A stretch of 64,000 bases of DNA from positions 62,001-126,000 of the forward strand of contig NZ_MVHF01000001.1 in assembly GCF_002086485.1 (NCBI RefSeq), written 5' to 3'. Under the pieces are notes generated by a model. It did not search any database and was not told where the DNA came from. It saw only the letters and a list, made by a program, of their open reading frames with translations. Shown here one piece after another: positions 40,867-50,064 of this stretch (position 1 is the stretch's first letter; every line of letters begins with the position of its first letter). This stretch comes from Mycobacterium aquaticum (lineage in GTDB: Bacteria > Actinomycetota > Actinomycetes > Mycobacteriales > Mycobacteriaceae). Made by a program: the position numbers and the translations under genes.

Positions 40867-41289
40867 GTGACTGAGCGGACCCTCGTGTTGATCAAGCCCG
40901 ACGGCGTAGAGCGCCACCTGGTCGGGGAGATCATCAGCCGGATCGAACGCAAGGGCCTGACCCTGGCGGCCCTGGAGCTGAAGAACGTCAGCGATGAGCT
41001 GGCGCGGCAGCACTACGCCGAGCATGCGGAGAAGCCGTTCTTCGGTTCGCTGCTCGAATTCATCACGTCCGGTCCCGTGGTCGCCGCGATCGTCGAGGGC
41101 CCCCGCGCGGTGGCCGCGTTCCGTCAGCTCGCCGGCGGCACCGATCCGGTGGAGAAGGCCGTGCCGGGCACGATCCGTGGCGACCTGGCCCTGGTGACCC
41201 AGGACAACCTGGTGCACGGCTCGGATTCGCTCGAGTCGGCGGCCCGCGAGATCGCCCTTTGGTTCCCCGGAGAATCTGCCGGGGAGTAA
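40867..41289 (+). CDS. ndk: Nucleoside diphosphate kinase
   Basis: A 140-aa NDP kinase that balances nucleoside triphosphates by a phospho-His mechanism. [19 protein letters not shown] is the nucleotide-binding start; GTIRGDLA and the active-site His in [12 protein letters not shown] are intact. The start is GTG 40867 (leaderless). Length is as in M. tuberculosis Rv2445c. It is followed by a 289-nt leader region of rne. Confidence 0.96.
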   Translation: MTERTLVLIKPDGVERHLVGEIISRIERKGLTLAALELKNVSDELARQHYAEHAEKPFFGSLLEFITSGPVVAAIVEGPRAVAAFRQLAGGTDPVEKAVPGTIRGDLALVTQDNLVHGSDSLESAAREIALWFPGESAGE

Positions 41290-41578
41290 CTCCTCACGCG
41301 GTCTGGTCGGTACAGCCGCGGTGATGTGGGATACTGGTCGCGGGTAGCCAGCCTCAACCGAGGCTGAACACCCGGATGAAGACTTCGACGAGCGCGACCA
41401 CCGCAATCCGGTGCGGCGCCGACCGTCCAGCCATCATTCAGCCAGGCACCGGGTGGGTTCACTATCGAGCCGCCCGGAGCGAGACCACAACAAGTCCGGG
41501 TGAAGTATCCCGGGCCCATAGCGGAAGCCCTCGCGTGGCCGCGTCACTATGACGCGCCCGGGGGCTTGAGGAGAATAC
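41290..41578 (+). promoter_or_regulatory. Upstream/leader region of rne with two hairpins
   Basis: A 289-nt gap. CGGGT ... ACCCG (41341-41345/41370-41374) encloses CAGCCTC (41349-41355) pairing with GAGGCTG (41360-41366), giving a 34-nt hairpin. A second perfect stem is CGCGTCA-CTA-TGACGCG (41540-41556), 12 nt before the GAGGAG Shine-Dalgarno of rne. A structured leader would allow RNase E to control its own message, as known in E. coli; here that is only a hypothesis. Confidence 0.5.
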
Positions 41579-44500
41579 GTGGCCGAAGATGCCCATACCG
41601 AAGACCAATCCACCCAGACTCCGCAGCAGGACGGACTCCCAGAACGCCTGAGGGTCCATTCGCTCGCCCGAGTGCTCGGTACCACGAGCCGGCGGGTGCT
41701 CGACGCGCTCGCCGAGTTCGACGGACGCCAGCGCAGTGCGCACTCGACCGTCGACAAGGCTGACGCCGAGCGAGTCCGTGCGGCCCTGGCCCCGAGCGAA
41801 TCCGTCGTCCAACCTAGCGTGGTCGAGGCCGTCGTGGTCGAGTCCGTCGAACCGGCGACGGTGACGGAGCCCGCCGCGGTGACCGAGACGCTCCCGACGG
41901 ACGTCGCGCCGGAACCGGCGACCGAATCGGAACCGCCCGCCGAGCCCCTGTCCGTGGCATCCGAGCCGGAGCCCGAGGCAGCGGGACAAGAGCCTGAGCC
42001 GGCACCTGAAGCCGCGCAGGCCGAGGCTGTCGTGGTGGGTGACGAGCCCGAGTCCCGGCTGATCCTGGAGACCGCGAACATCCCCCCGGCGCGTGAGGCG
42101 CACACCGAACGTGCCGACTACCTGCCGCTGTTCGTCGCACCCCAGCCGATCGTTTTCGAGCCCGTCGACACCGACGACGAGGACGACGACTTCGATGCGT
42201 CCTCCGACAGTGATTCCGACGGCGACTCCGACGATGACCAGGCTGACCGGCCTGCCGCTCGCCGGCGCCGCCGCGGGCGCCGGGGCCGGGGTCGCGGCCG
42301 CGGTGAGCAGAGCGACGACAACGGCCCCGAATCCGAGGGCGAGACCGAATCCGGTGACGACCAGGCCGAGTCCGACCAGGACTTCGGCGACGAGTCCGAA
42401 GACTCCGACGAAGGCGGCGACGAGGACAGCACCGGCACCGACGGCGGCACCCGCAGGCGGCGTCGTCGTCGGCGCCGTAAGACCGGCTCGGGTGATTCCG
42501 AGGACAGTGGGTCGCCCGATGATCCGCCCAACACCGTCGTGCACGAGCGGGCTCCGCGTGCCGACCGGTCGGACAAGTCCACGGGAGACGAATCCGAGAT
42601 CCAGGGCATTTCCGGGTCGACCCGGCTGGAGGCCAAGCGTCAACGCCGGCGTGACGGTCGCGACGCCGGGCGGCGCCGTCCGCCGATCCTGAGCGAAGCC
42701 GAGTTCCTGGCGCGCCGTGAGGCCGTCGAGCGCACGATGATCGTCCGCGACAAGGTGCGCACCGAACCGCCGCACGAAGGCGCCCGCTACACCCAGATCG
42801 CGGTGCTCGAAGACGGTGTGGTGGTCGAGCACTTCGTCACCTCGGCCGCGTCGGCAAGCCTGGTCGGCAACATCTACCTGGGCATCGTGCAGAACGTGTT
42901 GCCCTCGATGGAGGCTGCGTTCGTCGACATCGGTCGTGGCCGCAACGGTGTGCTCTACGCCGGCGAGGTCAACTGGGAGGCCGCAGGCCTCGGCGGGGCT
43001 CAGCGCAAGATCGAGCAGGCCCTCAAGCCCGGCGACTACGTCGTCGTCCAGGTCAGCAAGGACCCGGTCGGGCACAAGGGAGCGCGGCTCACCACGCAGG
43101 TGTCGCTCGCCGGCCGCTATCTGGTCTACGTCCCCGGGGCGTCCTCGACCGGCATCAGCCGCAAGTTGCCCGACACCGAGCGTCAGCGCCTCAAGGAGAT
43201 CCTGCGCGAGGTGGTCCCGGCCGATGCCGGCGTGATCATCCGCACCGCCTCCGAAGGTGTCAGCGAAGACGACATCCGTTCGGACGTGAACCGGCTCCAG
43301 GAGCGCTGGGCAGGGATCGAGGCCAAAGCCGCCGAGATCACCGAGAAGAAGGCCGGCGCGGCCGTCGCCCTCTACGAGGAACCCGATGTGCTCGTCAAGG
43401 TCATCCGGGACCTGTTCAACGAAGACTTCTCCGGTTTGATCGTGTCCGGCGACGACGCCTGGAACACCATCAACTCCTACGTCAACACCGTGGCCCCCGA
43501 TCTGGTGGGCCGGTTGACCAAGTACGAGGCCGCGGGCGCCGACGGCGGGTCCGGCCCGGACGTGTTCGCCGTGCACCGCATCGACGAACAGTTGGCCAAG
43601 GCCATGGACCGCAAGGTGTGGCTGCCGTCGGGCGGCACCCTGGTCATCGACCGCACCGAGGCGATGACCGTCGTCGACGTCAACACCGGCAAGTTCACCG
43701 GCTCGGGCGGCAATCTCGAACAGACCGTCACCCGCAACAACCTGGAAGCCGCCGAGGAGATCGTCCGGCAGCTCCGGCTGCGCGATATCGGCGGCATCGT
43801 CGTGATCGACTTCATCGACATGGTGCTGGAGTCCAACCGTGATCTGGTGCTGCGGCGGCTGACCGAGGCGCTGGCGCGGGACCGCACGCGCCACCAGGTC
43901 TCCGAGGTGACCTCGCTGGGCTTGGTGCAGCTCACGCGTAAGCGGTTGGGAACAGGGCTGATCGAGGCGTTCTCCACGTCGTGCACGCACTGCGGTGGCC
44001 GCGGGATCGTGCTCCACGGCGATCCGGTCGACTCCGTGTCGGCAGGCGGCGGTGGACGCAAGTCCGAGCCTGCGAGCGGCAGTGGTCGGCGCAGCAAGCG
44101 TGGCAAGAAGACCGGCAAGCCCGAGGACGTTCCGGTGGTCAAGGTGCCTGACCATCCGGCAGGCGAGCATCCGATGTTCAAGGCCATGGCTGCGGCCAAC
44201 GGTCGCCATCACGACGACGAGTCGCACGATGAGCACGCCAAGGAGCACGAGGAACTCGACGACCTCGAGAGCGCCGAGGACGGCGTGGTCGAGACCGCCC
44301 ACGGCGACGACACCGCCGAGCAGGTGGCGCGTGAGACCGCCGAGGAAGACCTCGACGACGAGGACACCGACGACGAGGACTCCGACGACGAAGACGTCGA
44401 CTCCGATGAGGAGGACGACGAAGAATCGGACGAGGACGACGACTCCGACGAAGAGTCGGACGAGGACGAGATCGACCTGGACTCCGATGACGAGGAAGTC

Positions 44501-44647
44501 GACATCGACGATGACATCGAGGTCATCGATGACGACTCCGACGACGAGGACGACCACGAGGTCGAGCTTCCGCAGGTGATCACCGTCGCCCGGCGACCGC
44601 GTCGCCGGGCAGCGGCCCGCCCTGCGGGCCCGCCCACCCATGATTAG
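41579..44647 (+). CDS. rne: Ribonuclease E/G
   Basis: A 1022-aa RNase E/G, the main endonuclease of mRNA decay and rRNA processing. The catalytic half is central (about 380-830): an S1-like RNA-binding part (AASLVGNIYLGIVQNVLPS), Mg ligands in VVDVNTGKF (about 700) and IVVIDFIDM (about 741), and the Zn-link CTHCGG (about 801). Both ends are disordered: a Glu/Pro-rich and Arg/Asp-rich N-terminal extension and a very acidic Asp/Glu C-terminus (about 880-1000), as in mycobacteria where the catalytic domain is central. GTG 41579 follows GAGGAG. It is slightly longer than the M. tuberculosis protein. Confidence 0.95.
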   Translation: MAEDAHTEDQSTQTPQQDGLPERLRVHSLARVLGTTSRRVLDALAEFDGRQRSAHSTVDKADAERVRAALAPSESVVQPSVVEAVVVESVEPATVTEPAAVTETLPTDVAPEPATESEPPAEPLSVASEPEPEAAGQEPEPAPEAAQAEAVVVGDEPESRLILETANIPPAREAHTERADYLPLFVAPQPIVFEPVDTDDEDDDFDASSDSDSDGDSDDDQADRPAARRRRRGRRGRGRGRGEQSDDNGPESEGETESGDDQAESDQDFGDESEDSDEGGDEDSTGTDGGTRRRRRRRRRKTGSGDSEDSGSPDDPPNTVVHERAPRADRSDKSTGDESEIQGISGSTRLEAKRQRRRDGRDAGRRRPPILSEAEFLARREAVERTMIVRDKVRTEPPHEGARYTQIAVLEDGVVVEHFVTSAASASLVGNIYLGIVQNVLPSMEAAFVDIGRGRNGVLYAGEVNWEAAGLGGAQRKIEQALKPGDYVVVQVSKDPVGHKGARLTTQVSLAGRYLVYVPGASSTGISRKLPDTERQRLKEILREVVPADAGVIIRTASEGVSEDDIRSDVNRLQERWAGIEAKAAEITEKKAGAAVALYEEPDVLVKVIRDLFNEDFSGLIVSGDDAWNTINSYVNTVAPDLVGRLTKYEAAGADGGSGPDVFAVHRIDEQLAKAMDRKVWLPSGGTLVIDRTEAMTVVDVNTGKFTGSGGNLEQTVTRNNLEAAEEIVRQLRLRDIGGIVVIDFIDMVLESNRDLVLRRLTEALARDRTRHQVSEVTSLGLVQLTRKRLGTGLIEAFSTSCTHCGGRGIVLHGDPVDSVSAGGGGRKSEPASGSGRRSKRGKKTGKPEDVPVVKVPDHPAGEHPMFKAMAAANGRHHDDESHDEHAKEHEELDDLESAEDGVVETAHGDDTAEQVARETAEEDLDDEDTDDEDSDDEDVDSDEEDDEESDEDDDSDEESDEDEIDLDSDDEEVDIDDDIEVIDDDSDDEDDHEVELPQVITVARRPRRRAAARPAGPPTHD

Positions 44648-44665
44648 CAGGGGTGTCCGGGCGGT

Positions 44666-44695
44666 TTGACCCTCTACCCGCTGGTCACGTACCCT
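44666..44695 (+). promoter_or_regulatory. rplU-rpmA promoter
   Basis: TTGACC (44666-44671), an 18-nt spacer and TACCCT (44690-44695) form a sigma-A-type promoter. The predicted leader is about 110 nt before the rplU ATG, long enough for ribosomal-protein feedback control, though no known L21 leader motif was recognised. Confidence 0.6.
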
Positions 44696-44810
44696 TGACC
44701 AGTTGTCGCCAGTGTCTGCAGTCGCAGGCCGGTGACGGCGGGGTACCCCCGCCACCCAAGACCCGCGCACGCACCGACCGGTAGCGCGCGCCCGCACAGC
44801 AGAGGACACG

Positions 44811-45122
44811 ATGGCGACATACGCAATCGTCAAGACCGGCGGCAAGCAGTACAAGGTTGCAGCCGGTGACGTGGTGAAGGTTGAGAAGCTCGACGCCGAG
44901 CCTGGCGCGTCTGTGTCGCTGCCGGTCGCGCTGGTGGTCGACGGTGCCAAGGTCACGAGCAAGGCCGATGACCTGGCCAAGGTCGCCGTGACCGGCGAGG
45001 TGCTGGAGCACACCAAGGGCCCCAAGATCCGTATCCACAAGTTCAAGAACAAGACCGGCTACCACAAGCGCCAGGGGCACCGTCAGCAGCTGACCGTGCT
45101 CAAGGTCACCGGCATCAAGTGA
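44811..45122 (+). CDS. rplU: 50S ribosomal protein L21
   Basis: A 103-aa L21 starting [20 protein letters not shown], with the conserved C-terminal [15 protein letters not shown] and IKVTGIK-like ending. It binds 23S rRNA in the large subunit. A CAGAGGACACG Shine-Dalgarno precedes ATG 44811. It pairs with rpmA 47 nt downstream, the standard bacterial rplU-rpmA order. Confidence 0.98.
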   Translation: MATYAIVKTGGKQYKVAAGDVVKVEKLDAEPGASVSLPVALVVDGAKVTSKADDLAKVAVTGEVLEHTKGPKIRIHKFKNKTGYHKRQGHRQQLTVLKVTGIK

Positions 45123-45169
45123 TGCGCCGTCAGGCGAAGAACCGACAGCACAGGGCGAGGGACATTTAA

Positions 45170-45436
45170 ATGGCACACAAAAAGGGCGCTTCCAGCTCGC
45201 GTAACGGCCGTGAATCCGCAGCGCAGCGGCTCGGCGTCAAGCGCTTCGGCGGCCAGGTCGTCAAGGCGGGCGAGATCATCGTCCGTCAGCGTGGCACCCA
45301 CTTCCACCCCGGCGTGAACGTCGGCCGTGGCGGCGACGACACGCTGTTCGCGCTGGCTCCCGGCGCTGTGGAGTTCGGCTCCAAGCGTGGCCGTAAGAAC
45401 GTGAACATCGTTCCCGTGGCGCGCCCGGAGGCCTGA
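45170..45436 (+). CDS. rpmA: 50S ribosomal protein L27
   Basis: An 88-aa L27 starting [20 protein letters not shown], whose N-terminal tail reaches the peptidyl-transferase centre; [20 protein letters not shown] is the conserved core. It has no cleavable N-terminal extension of the Firmicutes type. It is co-transcribed with rplU, and obg follows after 90 nt that contain a 12-bp inverted repeat. Confidence 0.98.
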   Translation: MAHKKGASSSRNGRESAAQRLGVKRFGGQVVKAGEIIVRQRGTHFHPGVNVGRGGDDTLFALAPGAVEFGSKRGRKNVNIVPVARPEA

Positions 45437-45454
45437 GACATCGAGGATTCTCCG

Positions 45455-45510
45455 CGAATGTGAAGCAGCTGCGAGTTCTCGACTGAGATATCGCGATAGC
45501 TTCACATTCG
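45455..45510. promoter_or_regulatory. 12-bp perfect inverted repeat between rpmA and obg
   Basis: CGAATGTGAAGC (45455-45466) and GCTTCACATTCG (45499-45510) are exact reverse complements 32 nt apart. The loop holds the palindrome TATCGCGATA (45489-45498). The right arm ends 2 nt before the GGAGAGG Shine-Dalgarno region of obg. It could be an attenuator/terminator-like stem-loop, an operator pair or an RNA structure gating obg translation. Confidence 0.6.
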
Positions 45511-45526
45511 ACGGAGAGGATGTCCG

Positions 45527-46975
45527 ATGTCCCGGTTTGTCGACCGCGTCGTCATCCACGCGCGGGCCGGTAACGGCGGCAATGGGTGTGCCTCGGTGCA
45601 CCGCGAGAAATTCAAACCCCTCGGTGGCCCTGATGGCGGCAATGGTGGCCGCGGCGGCAGTGTCATCCTTGTTGTAGATCCGCAGGTGCACACCCTGCTG
45701 GACTTTCACTTTCATCCGCATGTCGCGGCGCCCTCCGGTAAGCAGGGCGCAGGCAGCAACCGTGACGGCGCATCGGGCGCCGATCTCGAAGTCCGCGTAC
45801 CCGACGGCACTGTCGTCCTCGACGAAGATGGGCGCATGCTCGCCGACCTGGTCGGAGCCGGCAGCCGTTTCGAAGCTGCCGCAGGCGGTCGGGGCGGCTT
45901 GGGCAACGCCGCGTTGGCGTCCCGGGCCCGCAAGGCCCCCGGCTTCGCACTCCTCGGTGAGAAGGGCCAGGCCCGCGATCTCACCCTGGAACTCAAGACC
46001 GTCGCCGATGTCGGCCTGATCGGATTCCCGTCGGCAGGCAAATCCTCACTGGTGTCGGCGATCTCGGCGGCCAAACCGAAGATCGCCGACTATCCGTTCA
46101 CCACCCTGGTGCCGAATCTCGGCGTGGTGTCGGCCGGCGACCACACCTACACGGTGGCCGACGTCCCCGGTCTCATCCCCGGTGCATCCGAAGGACGCGG
46201 GCTTGGCCTGGAGTTCCTACGGCATCTGGAGCGCTGCGCGGTGCTCGTGCACGTCGTGGACTGCGCCACAATGGAACCCGGCCGCGACCCGATCTCAGAC
46301 ATCGATGCCCTCGAGGCCGAACTCGCCGCGTATACCCCTACGCTGCAAGGCGATTCGGCGCTGGGTGACCTGGCTTCACGGCCACGCGCGGTGGTGCTCA
46401 ACAAGATCGATGTTCCGGACGCGCATGAGCTCGCCGACTTCGTCCGCGACGAAGTGGCCCGCCGGTTCGGCTGGCCGGTGTTCGAGGTGTCGACCGTGAG
46501 CCGTGCGGGATTGCGCCCCTTGACCTTTGCGTTGTGGGACATGGTGAAGGCCTACCGCGACGCGCAGCCTGAGATCGCACCGCGACGCCCGGTGATCCGG
46601 CCCATCGCCGTCGACGAGAGCGGGTTCACCGTGACCTCCGACGGTCAAGGCGGCTTCATCGTTCGCGGTGTGCGCCCCGAACGCTGGATTGCGCAGACCG
46701 ATTTCGGCAACGACGAGGCGGTCGGCTATCTCGGTGACCGGCTGGCCCGGTTGGGTGTCGAGGACGAGCTGTTCAAGCTTGGTGCGCGGCCGGGTTGCGC
46801 GGTGACCATCGGCGACATGACATTCGACTGGGAGCCGCAGACCCCGGCCGGTATCGACGTGCCGCTCACCGGTCGCGGCACCGACATCCGGCTGGAGCAG
46901 ACGGAGCGCGTCGGTGCTGCTGAGCGCAAGGCCGCCCGTCGCGAGCGCCGCAGGCCCGGAAGCGAAGACGAGTGA
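45527..46975 (+). CDS. obg: GTPase Obg/CgtA
   Basis: A 482-aa ribosome-associated GTPase linked to 50S assembly and growth/stress control. Domains: glycine-rich OBG fold (about 1-160, [20 protein letters not shown]), G domain (G1 [10 protein letters not shown] near 165, G3 DVPGL, G4 NKIDVPD) and the C-terminal OCT domain (about 340-430) with a basic tail. ATG 45527 is in frame with [11 protein letters not shown]; another ATG at 45520 is out of frame. proB overlaps its stop by 4 nt. Confidence 0.96.
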   Translation: MSRFVDRVVIHARAGNGGNGCASVHREKFKPLGGPDGGNGGRGGSVILVVDPQVHTLLDFHFHPHVAAPSGKQGAGSNRDGASGADLEVRVPDGTVVLDEDGRMLADLVGAGSRFEAAAGGRGGLGNAALASRARKAPGFALLGEKGQARDLTLELKTVADVGLIGFPSAGKSSLVSAISAAKPKIADYPFTTLVPNLGVVSAGDHTYTVADVPGLIPGASEGRGLGLEFLRHLERCAVLVHVVDCATMEPGRDPISDIDALEAELAAYTPTLQGDSALGDLASRPRAVVLNKIDVPDAHELADFVRDEVARRFGWPVFEVSTVSRAGLRPLTFALWDMVKAYRDAQPEIAPRRPVIRPIAVDESGFTVTSDGQGGFIVRGVRPERWIAQTDFGNDEAVGYLGDRLARLGVEDELFKLGARPGCAVTIGDMTFDWEPQTPAGIDVPLTGRGTDIRLEQTERVGAAERKAARRERRRPGSEDE

Positions 46976-48084
46976 CCGGCACGCCCTCTGCTCATCGGGA
47001 GGCGATCCGCACCGCGCGCAGCGTCGTCGTCAAGATTGGAACCACCGCGCTCACCACGTCCACCGGCGTGTTCGACGCGGCCCGGCTGGCATACCTGGTC
47101 GAGGCCATCGAGGGCCGGATGAAGGCCGGCTCCGATGTGGTGATCGTGTCCTCGGGTGCGATCGCCGCGGGCATCGAGCCGTTGCGGCTGACCAAGCGCC
47201 CGACGGATCTGGCTACCAAGCAGGCCGCCGCCAGCGTCGGTCAGGTGGCCTTGATCAATGCCTGGAATACTGCGTTCGCCGCCTACAACCGGACCGTCGG
47301 TCAGGTGTTGCTGACCGCGCACGACATCTCGATGCGGGTGCAGCACAACAACGCCCAACGCACCCTCGACCGGTTGCGGGCGCTGCACGCGGTCGCGATC
47401 GTCAACGAGAACGACACCGTGGCGACCAACGAGATCCGGTTCGGCGACAACGACCGGCTCTCGGCGCTGGTGGCGCAGCTGGTCGGCGCCGACGCCCTGG
47501 TGCTGTTGTCCGACATCGACGGGCTCTACGACTCGGATCCGCGGAAAGGCAACGCGCGCTTCATCTCTGAGGTCGCCGCAGAAGGTGACCTGGACGGCGT
47601 CGTCGCGGGCCGGGGCAGCCATCTCGGCACCGGCGGCATGGCCTCGAAGCTGTCGTCGGCGTTGTTGGCCGCGGATGCCGGCGTGCCGGTGCTGCTGGCC
47701 GCGGCCGCCGATGCCGCTGCGGCACTGCGCGATGCGTCGGTGGGCACGGTCTTCGCACCGCGGCCCGAACGGATGTCGGCGCGGCGCTTCTGGGTGCGGT
47801 ATGCCGCCGAGTCGGCGGGGGCGCTCACCCTCGACGACGGCGCAGTGCGGGCCGTCATCCGGCAGCGGCGATCGCTGCTGCCTGCCGGGATCACCCAGGT
47901 GTCCGGCCGGTTCCACGGCGGCGATGTGGTCGATCTACGTGCGCCCGACGGGCAGACGGTCGCCCGTGGTGTCGTCGCCTACGAGGCATCGGAACTTGCG
48001 ACCATGATGGGACGGTCCACTCGCGATCTGCCCGTCGAGATGCGCCGGCCCGCGGTACACGCCGACGATCTGGTCGCCCTGTAA
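46972..48084 (+). CDS. proB: Glutamate 5-kinase
   Basis: A 370-aa enzyme that phosphorylates glutamate in the first step of proline synthesis. The amino-acid kinase domain (about 10-260) includes [21 protein letters not shown], the [12 protein letters not shown] active-site segment and a C-terminal PUA domain (about 280-365). GTG 46972 overlaps the obg stop by 4 nt. proA lies 12 kb further on, separated by inserted genes; in M. tuberculosis the same genes are also not adjacent. Confidence 0.95.
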   Translation: MTGTPSAHREAIRTARSVVVKIGTTALTTSTGVFDAARLAYLVEAIEGRMKAGSDVVIVSSGAIAAGIEPLRLTKRPTDLATKQAAASVGQVALINAWNTAFAAYNRTVGQVLLTAHDISMRVQHNNAQRTLDRLRALHAVAIVNENDTVATNEIRFGDNDRLSALVAQLVGADALVLLSDIDGLYDSDPRKGNARFISEVAAEGDLDGVVAGRGSHLGTGGMASKLSSALLAADAGVPVLLAAAADAAAALRDASVGTVFAPRPERMSARRFWVRYAAESAGALTLDDGAVRAVIRQRRSLLPAGITQVSGRFHGGDVVDLRAPDGQTVARGVVAYEASELATMMGRSTRDLPVEMRRPAVHADDLVAL

Positions 48085-48092
48085 GCGGCAAA

Positions 48093-48728
48093 TCACAAGT
48101 CGGGAGCTTGCAGATACAGCGCACCCCAGATGATGTCGGTGAGGGTCCGGGCGAGCTCGGCATCGTAGGAGCCAGGCTGTGACGGCAGATTCTGGTGGCA
48201 GGTGCGTTCCACCATCCAGGTCAGTGTGCTGGCGGTGGTCTGGGCGGACAGCCGGGCCCGGATGGCCCCTGAGGCCTGCCCGGCTTCGATGACGCGGGTC
48301 AGCTGGGCGGCGATCCCGACGAGCAGCTCGCGATAGGTTTCGCCGACGAGGGAGTCGTAACCGGACATCTCGTTGAGTGCGATGAGCACCGGTTGGTGGC
48401 GTCGATAGCTCGCGATGATGCCTGCCATGGCGGCATACACGTCGGCTGGATCGGTGCGGTCGGCCACGTCCCACCACTGTGCGGCGGCCCCGGACAGGTC
48501 GGCGAAAACCTGCGTGGCCAGCCGGCGCAGCAGGTGCCCCTTGTCTTCGAAGTAGATGTAGAAGCTGGCCCGCGAGATTCCTGCCTCGGTGGCCAGCCGG
48601 TCCACGCTGAGCTCGGTGAAGCTCGTGCCGTCGGCCATCAATCGATCGGTGGCGTCCAGAAGCTGCCGCTCGATCTGTCCGCGCCGCTCTTCACGGTTGG
48701 CCTGCGGCTTCCGGGTCACCGATGCCAT
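48093..48728 (-). CDS. TetR-family transcriptional regulator
   Basis: A 211-aa TetR-type repressor. The HTH is ELSVDRLATEAGISRASFYI with YFEDKGHLLRR (about 35-75); the rest is a helical ligand-binding domain. ATG 48728 (MASVTRKPQANREER) lies 7 nt after TAGGCT on the minus strand with no SD, so it is probably leaderless; the open frame upstream would run through the operator. It is divergent from a cytochrome P450, with a tandem palindromic operator between them, so it probably represses the P450 and responds to its substrate. Confidence 0.85.
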   Translation of the reverse strand: MASVTRKPQANREERRGQIERQLLDATDRLMADGTSFTELSVDRLATEAGISRASFYIYFEDKGHLLRRLATQVFADLSGAAAQWWDVADRTDPADVYAAMAGIIASYRRHQPVLIALNEMSGYDSLVGETYRELLVGIAAQLTRVIEAGQASGAIRARLSAQTTASTLTWMVERTCHQNLPSQPGSYDAELARTLTDIIWGALYLQAPDL

Positions 48729-48762
48729 GCGCCTCAGCCTATCGGGCCTGGTCACATCTTGA

Positions 48763-48789
48763 CTAGACATAGTGTCTAGACGTAGCGTC
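48763..48789. promoter_or_regulatory. Tandem TetR operator overlapping the P450 promoter
   Basis: CTAGACA-TAG-TGTCTAG (48763-48779) is a perfect 17-bp palindrome. Its core GACATAGTGTC (48766-48776) recurs as GACGTAGCGTC (48779-48789), 13 bp further on. The second copy covers the P450 -10 TAGCGT (48783-48788). This is the expected layout for a pair of TetR dimers blocking RNA polymerase. Confidence 0.82.
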
Positions 48790-48795
48790 AGCTTC

Positions 48796-50064
48796 ATGTC
48801 TGTGTCACCGATCACATCAGCCGGTTCGCGTGCCTACGATCCGATCGACATCTCCTCGAAGGCCTTCTGGTCCACCACCGCCGCCGAACGCGAGAAGTCG
48901 TTCGCCGTGCTGCGGCAGCAACGACCGGTCAGCTGGCATCGGCCGGTCGAGGAAACGCTCATGCCCGACCCCGAGGACCCCGGGTTCTGGGCCGTCACGC
49001 GGCACGCCGACATCCTCACCGTCAGCCGGGACAGCGAGACATTCCTGTCAGGCCAGGGCGTGCTGTTCGACACGGTGCCGCAGGAGCTGCTGGAGGCGTC
49101 GCAGTCGTTCCTGGCCATGGATGCGCCGCGGCACACGCTGATCCGCAAGGTGGTGCACTCGGCATTCACCCCGCGGCAGGTGGCCCGCATCGAATCCTCG
49201 ATCAAGGACAACGCCCGCCAGATCGTCCAGGAGCTCGCGGCGGCAGGTAGCGGCACCGACTTCGCCGACCAGTGCGCCAAGGAACTGCCCATCCGCACGC
49301 TCTCGGACATGGTCGGTATCCCCGAATCCGAGCGGCAACAGGTTGCGCACGCCGCCGACGCGCTCGTGTCATGGGCCGACCCGATCTATCTGGCCGGGCG
49401 CAATCCGCTGGAGGTGTTGGGCGCCAACCAGTTCTACCTGCACCAGGTGGCCCACGCGTTGGCGGCCGATCGGCGGCGGAACCCGGGGAACGATCTGATC
49501 AGCGCCCTGGTCCACGCCGAGGTCGACGGGGACCGGCTCACCGATGCCGAGGTCGCGGCGTTCTTCGTGCTGCTCGCCGTCGCGGGCAACGACACCACCC
49601 GTCAGGCCACCAGTCACGCGCTGAAGGCCTTGACCGACTTCGGAGACCAGCGGGCTTGGCTGATGGCGAATTTCGACGACCGGATCGGTGGCGCGGTCGA
49701 GGAGTTCGTGAGGTGGGCGACGCCGGTGATGACCTTCCGTCGCACCGCGGCGGTCGACGTCGAGCTCGCCGGCCGGCACATCGCGGCCGGGGAAAAGGTG
49801 GTGATGTTCTATGCGTCGGGCAACTGGGACACCGAGGTCTTCGAACACCCGGAAAGCTTCGATCTGAGTCGAAAGCCCAATCCCCACTTGGGCTTCGGCG
49901 GCGGCGGACGGCACTTCTGCCTCGGTGCCCACGTCGCGAGGACGCAACTGCGGGCGCTGTTCGGCGAGCTGCTGCGCCGGCTACCCGACATCGCGGCGGG
50001 CGAGCCGGCCTACCTCCAGGGCAATTTCGTGCACGCTATCCGGGCGATGCCGTGCACGTTCTGA
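48796..50064 (+). CDS. Cytochrome P450
   Basis: A 422-aa soluble bacterial P450. The I-helix is VAGNDTTRQATSHA, the K-helix E-x-x-R is in VEEFVRWATP, and the heme signature FGGGGRHFCLGAH gives the Cys ligand near 375. It resembles the sterol/lipid-oxidising mycobacterial branch (CYP124/125/142-like), but the family number cannot be fixed. ATG 48796 lies 7 nt after TAGCGT (leaderless); an earlier in-frame start at 48772 lies inside the operator. No ferredoxin gene is adjacent. Its 3' end overlaps the convergent sir2 gene by 29 nt. Confidence 0.9.
   Translation: MSVSPITSAGSRAYDPIDISSKAFWSTTAAEREKSFAVLRQQRPVSWHRPVEETLMPDPEDPGFWAVTRHADILTVSRDSETFLSGQGVLFDTVPQELLEASQSFLAMDAPRHTLIRKVVHSAFTPRQVARIESSIKDNARQIVQELAAAGSGTDFADQCAKELPIRTLSDMVGIPESERQQVAHAADALVSWADPIYLAGRNPLEVLGANQFYLHQVAHALAADRRRNPGNDLISALVHAEVDGDRLTDAEVAAFFVLLAVAGNDTTRQATSHALKALTDFGDQRAWLMANFDDRIGGAVEEFVRWATPVMTFRRTAAVDVELAGRHIAAGEKVVMFYASGNWDTEVFEHPESFDLSRKPNPHLGFGGGGRHFCLGAHVARTQLRALFGELLRRLPDIAAGEPAYLQGNFVHAIRAMPCTF

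Noticed and set aside
41462..45052. A 1196-codon open frame on the minus strand across rne and rplU
   Set aside because: It is the mirror of the strongly biased GC-rich rne code; its Val/Leu/Asp-rich protein mirrors the acidic repeats, and it covers the rplU promoter and start. The plus-strand genes have clear motifs.
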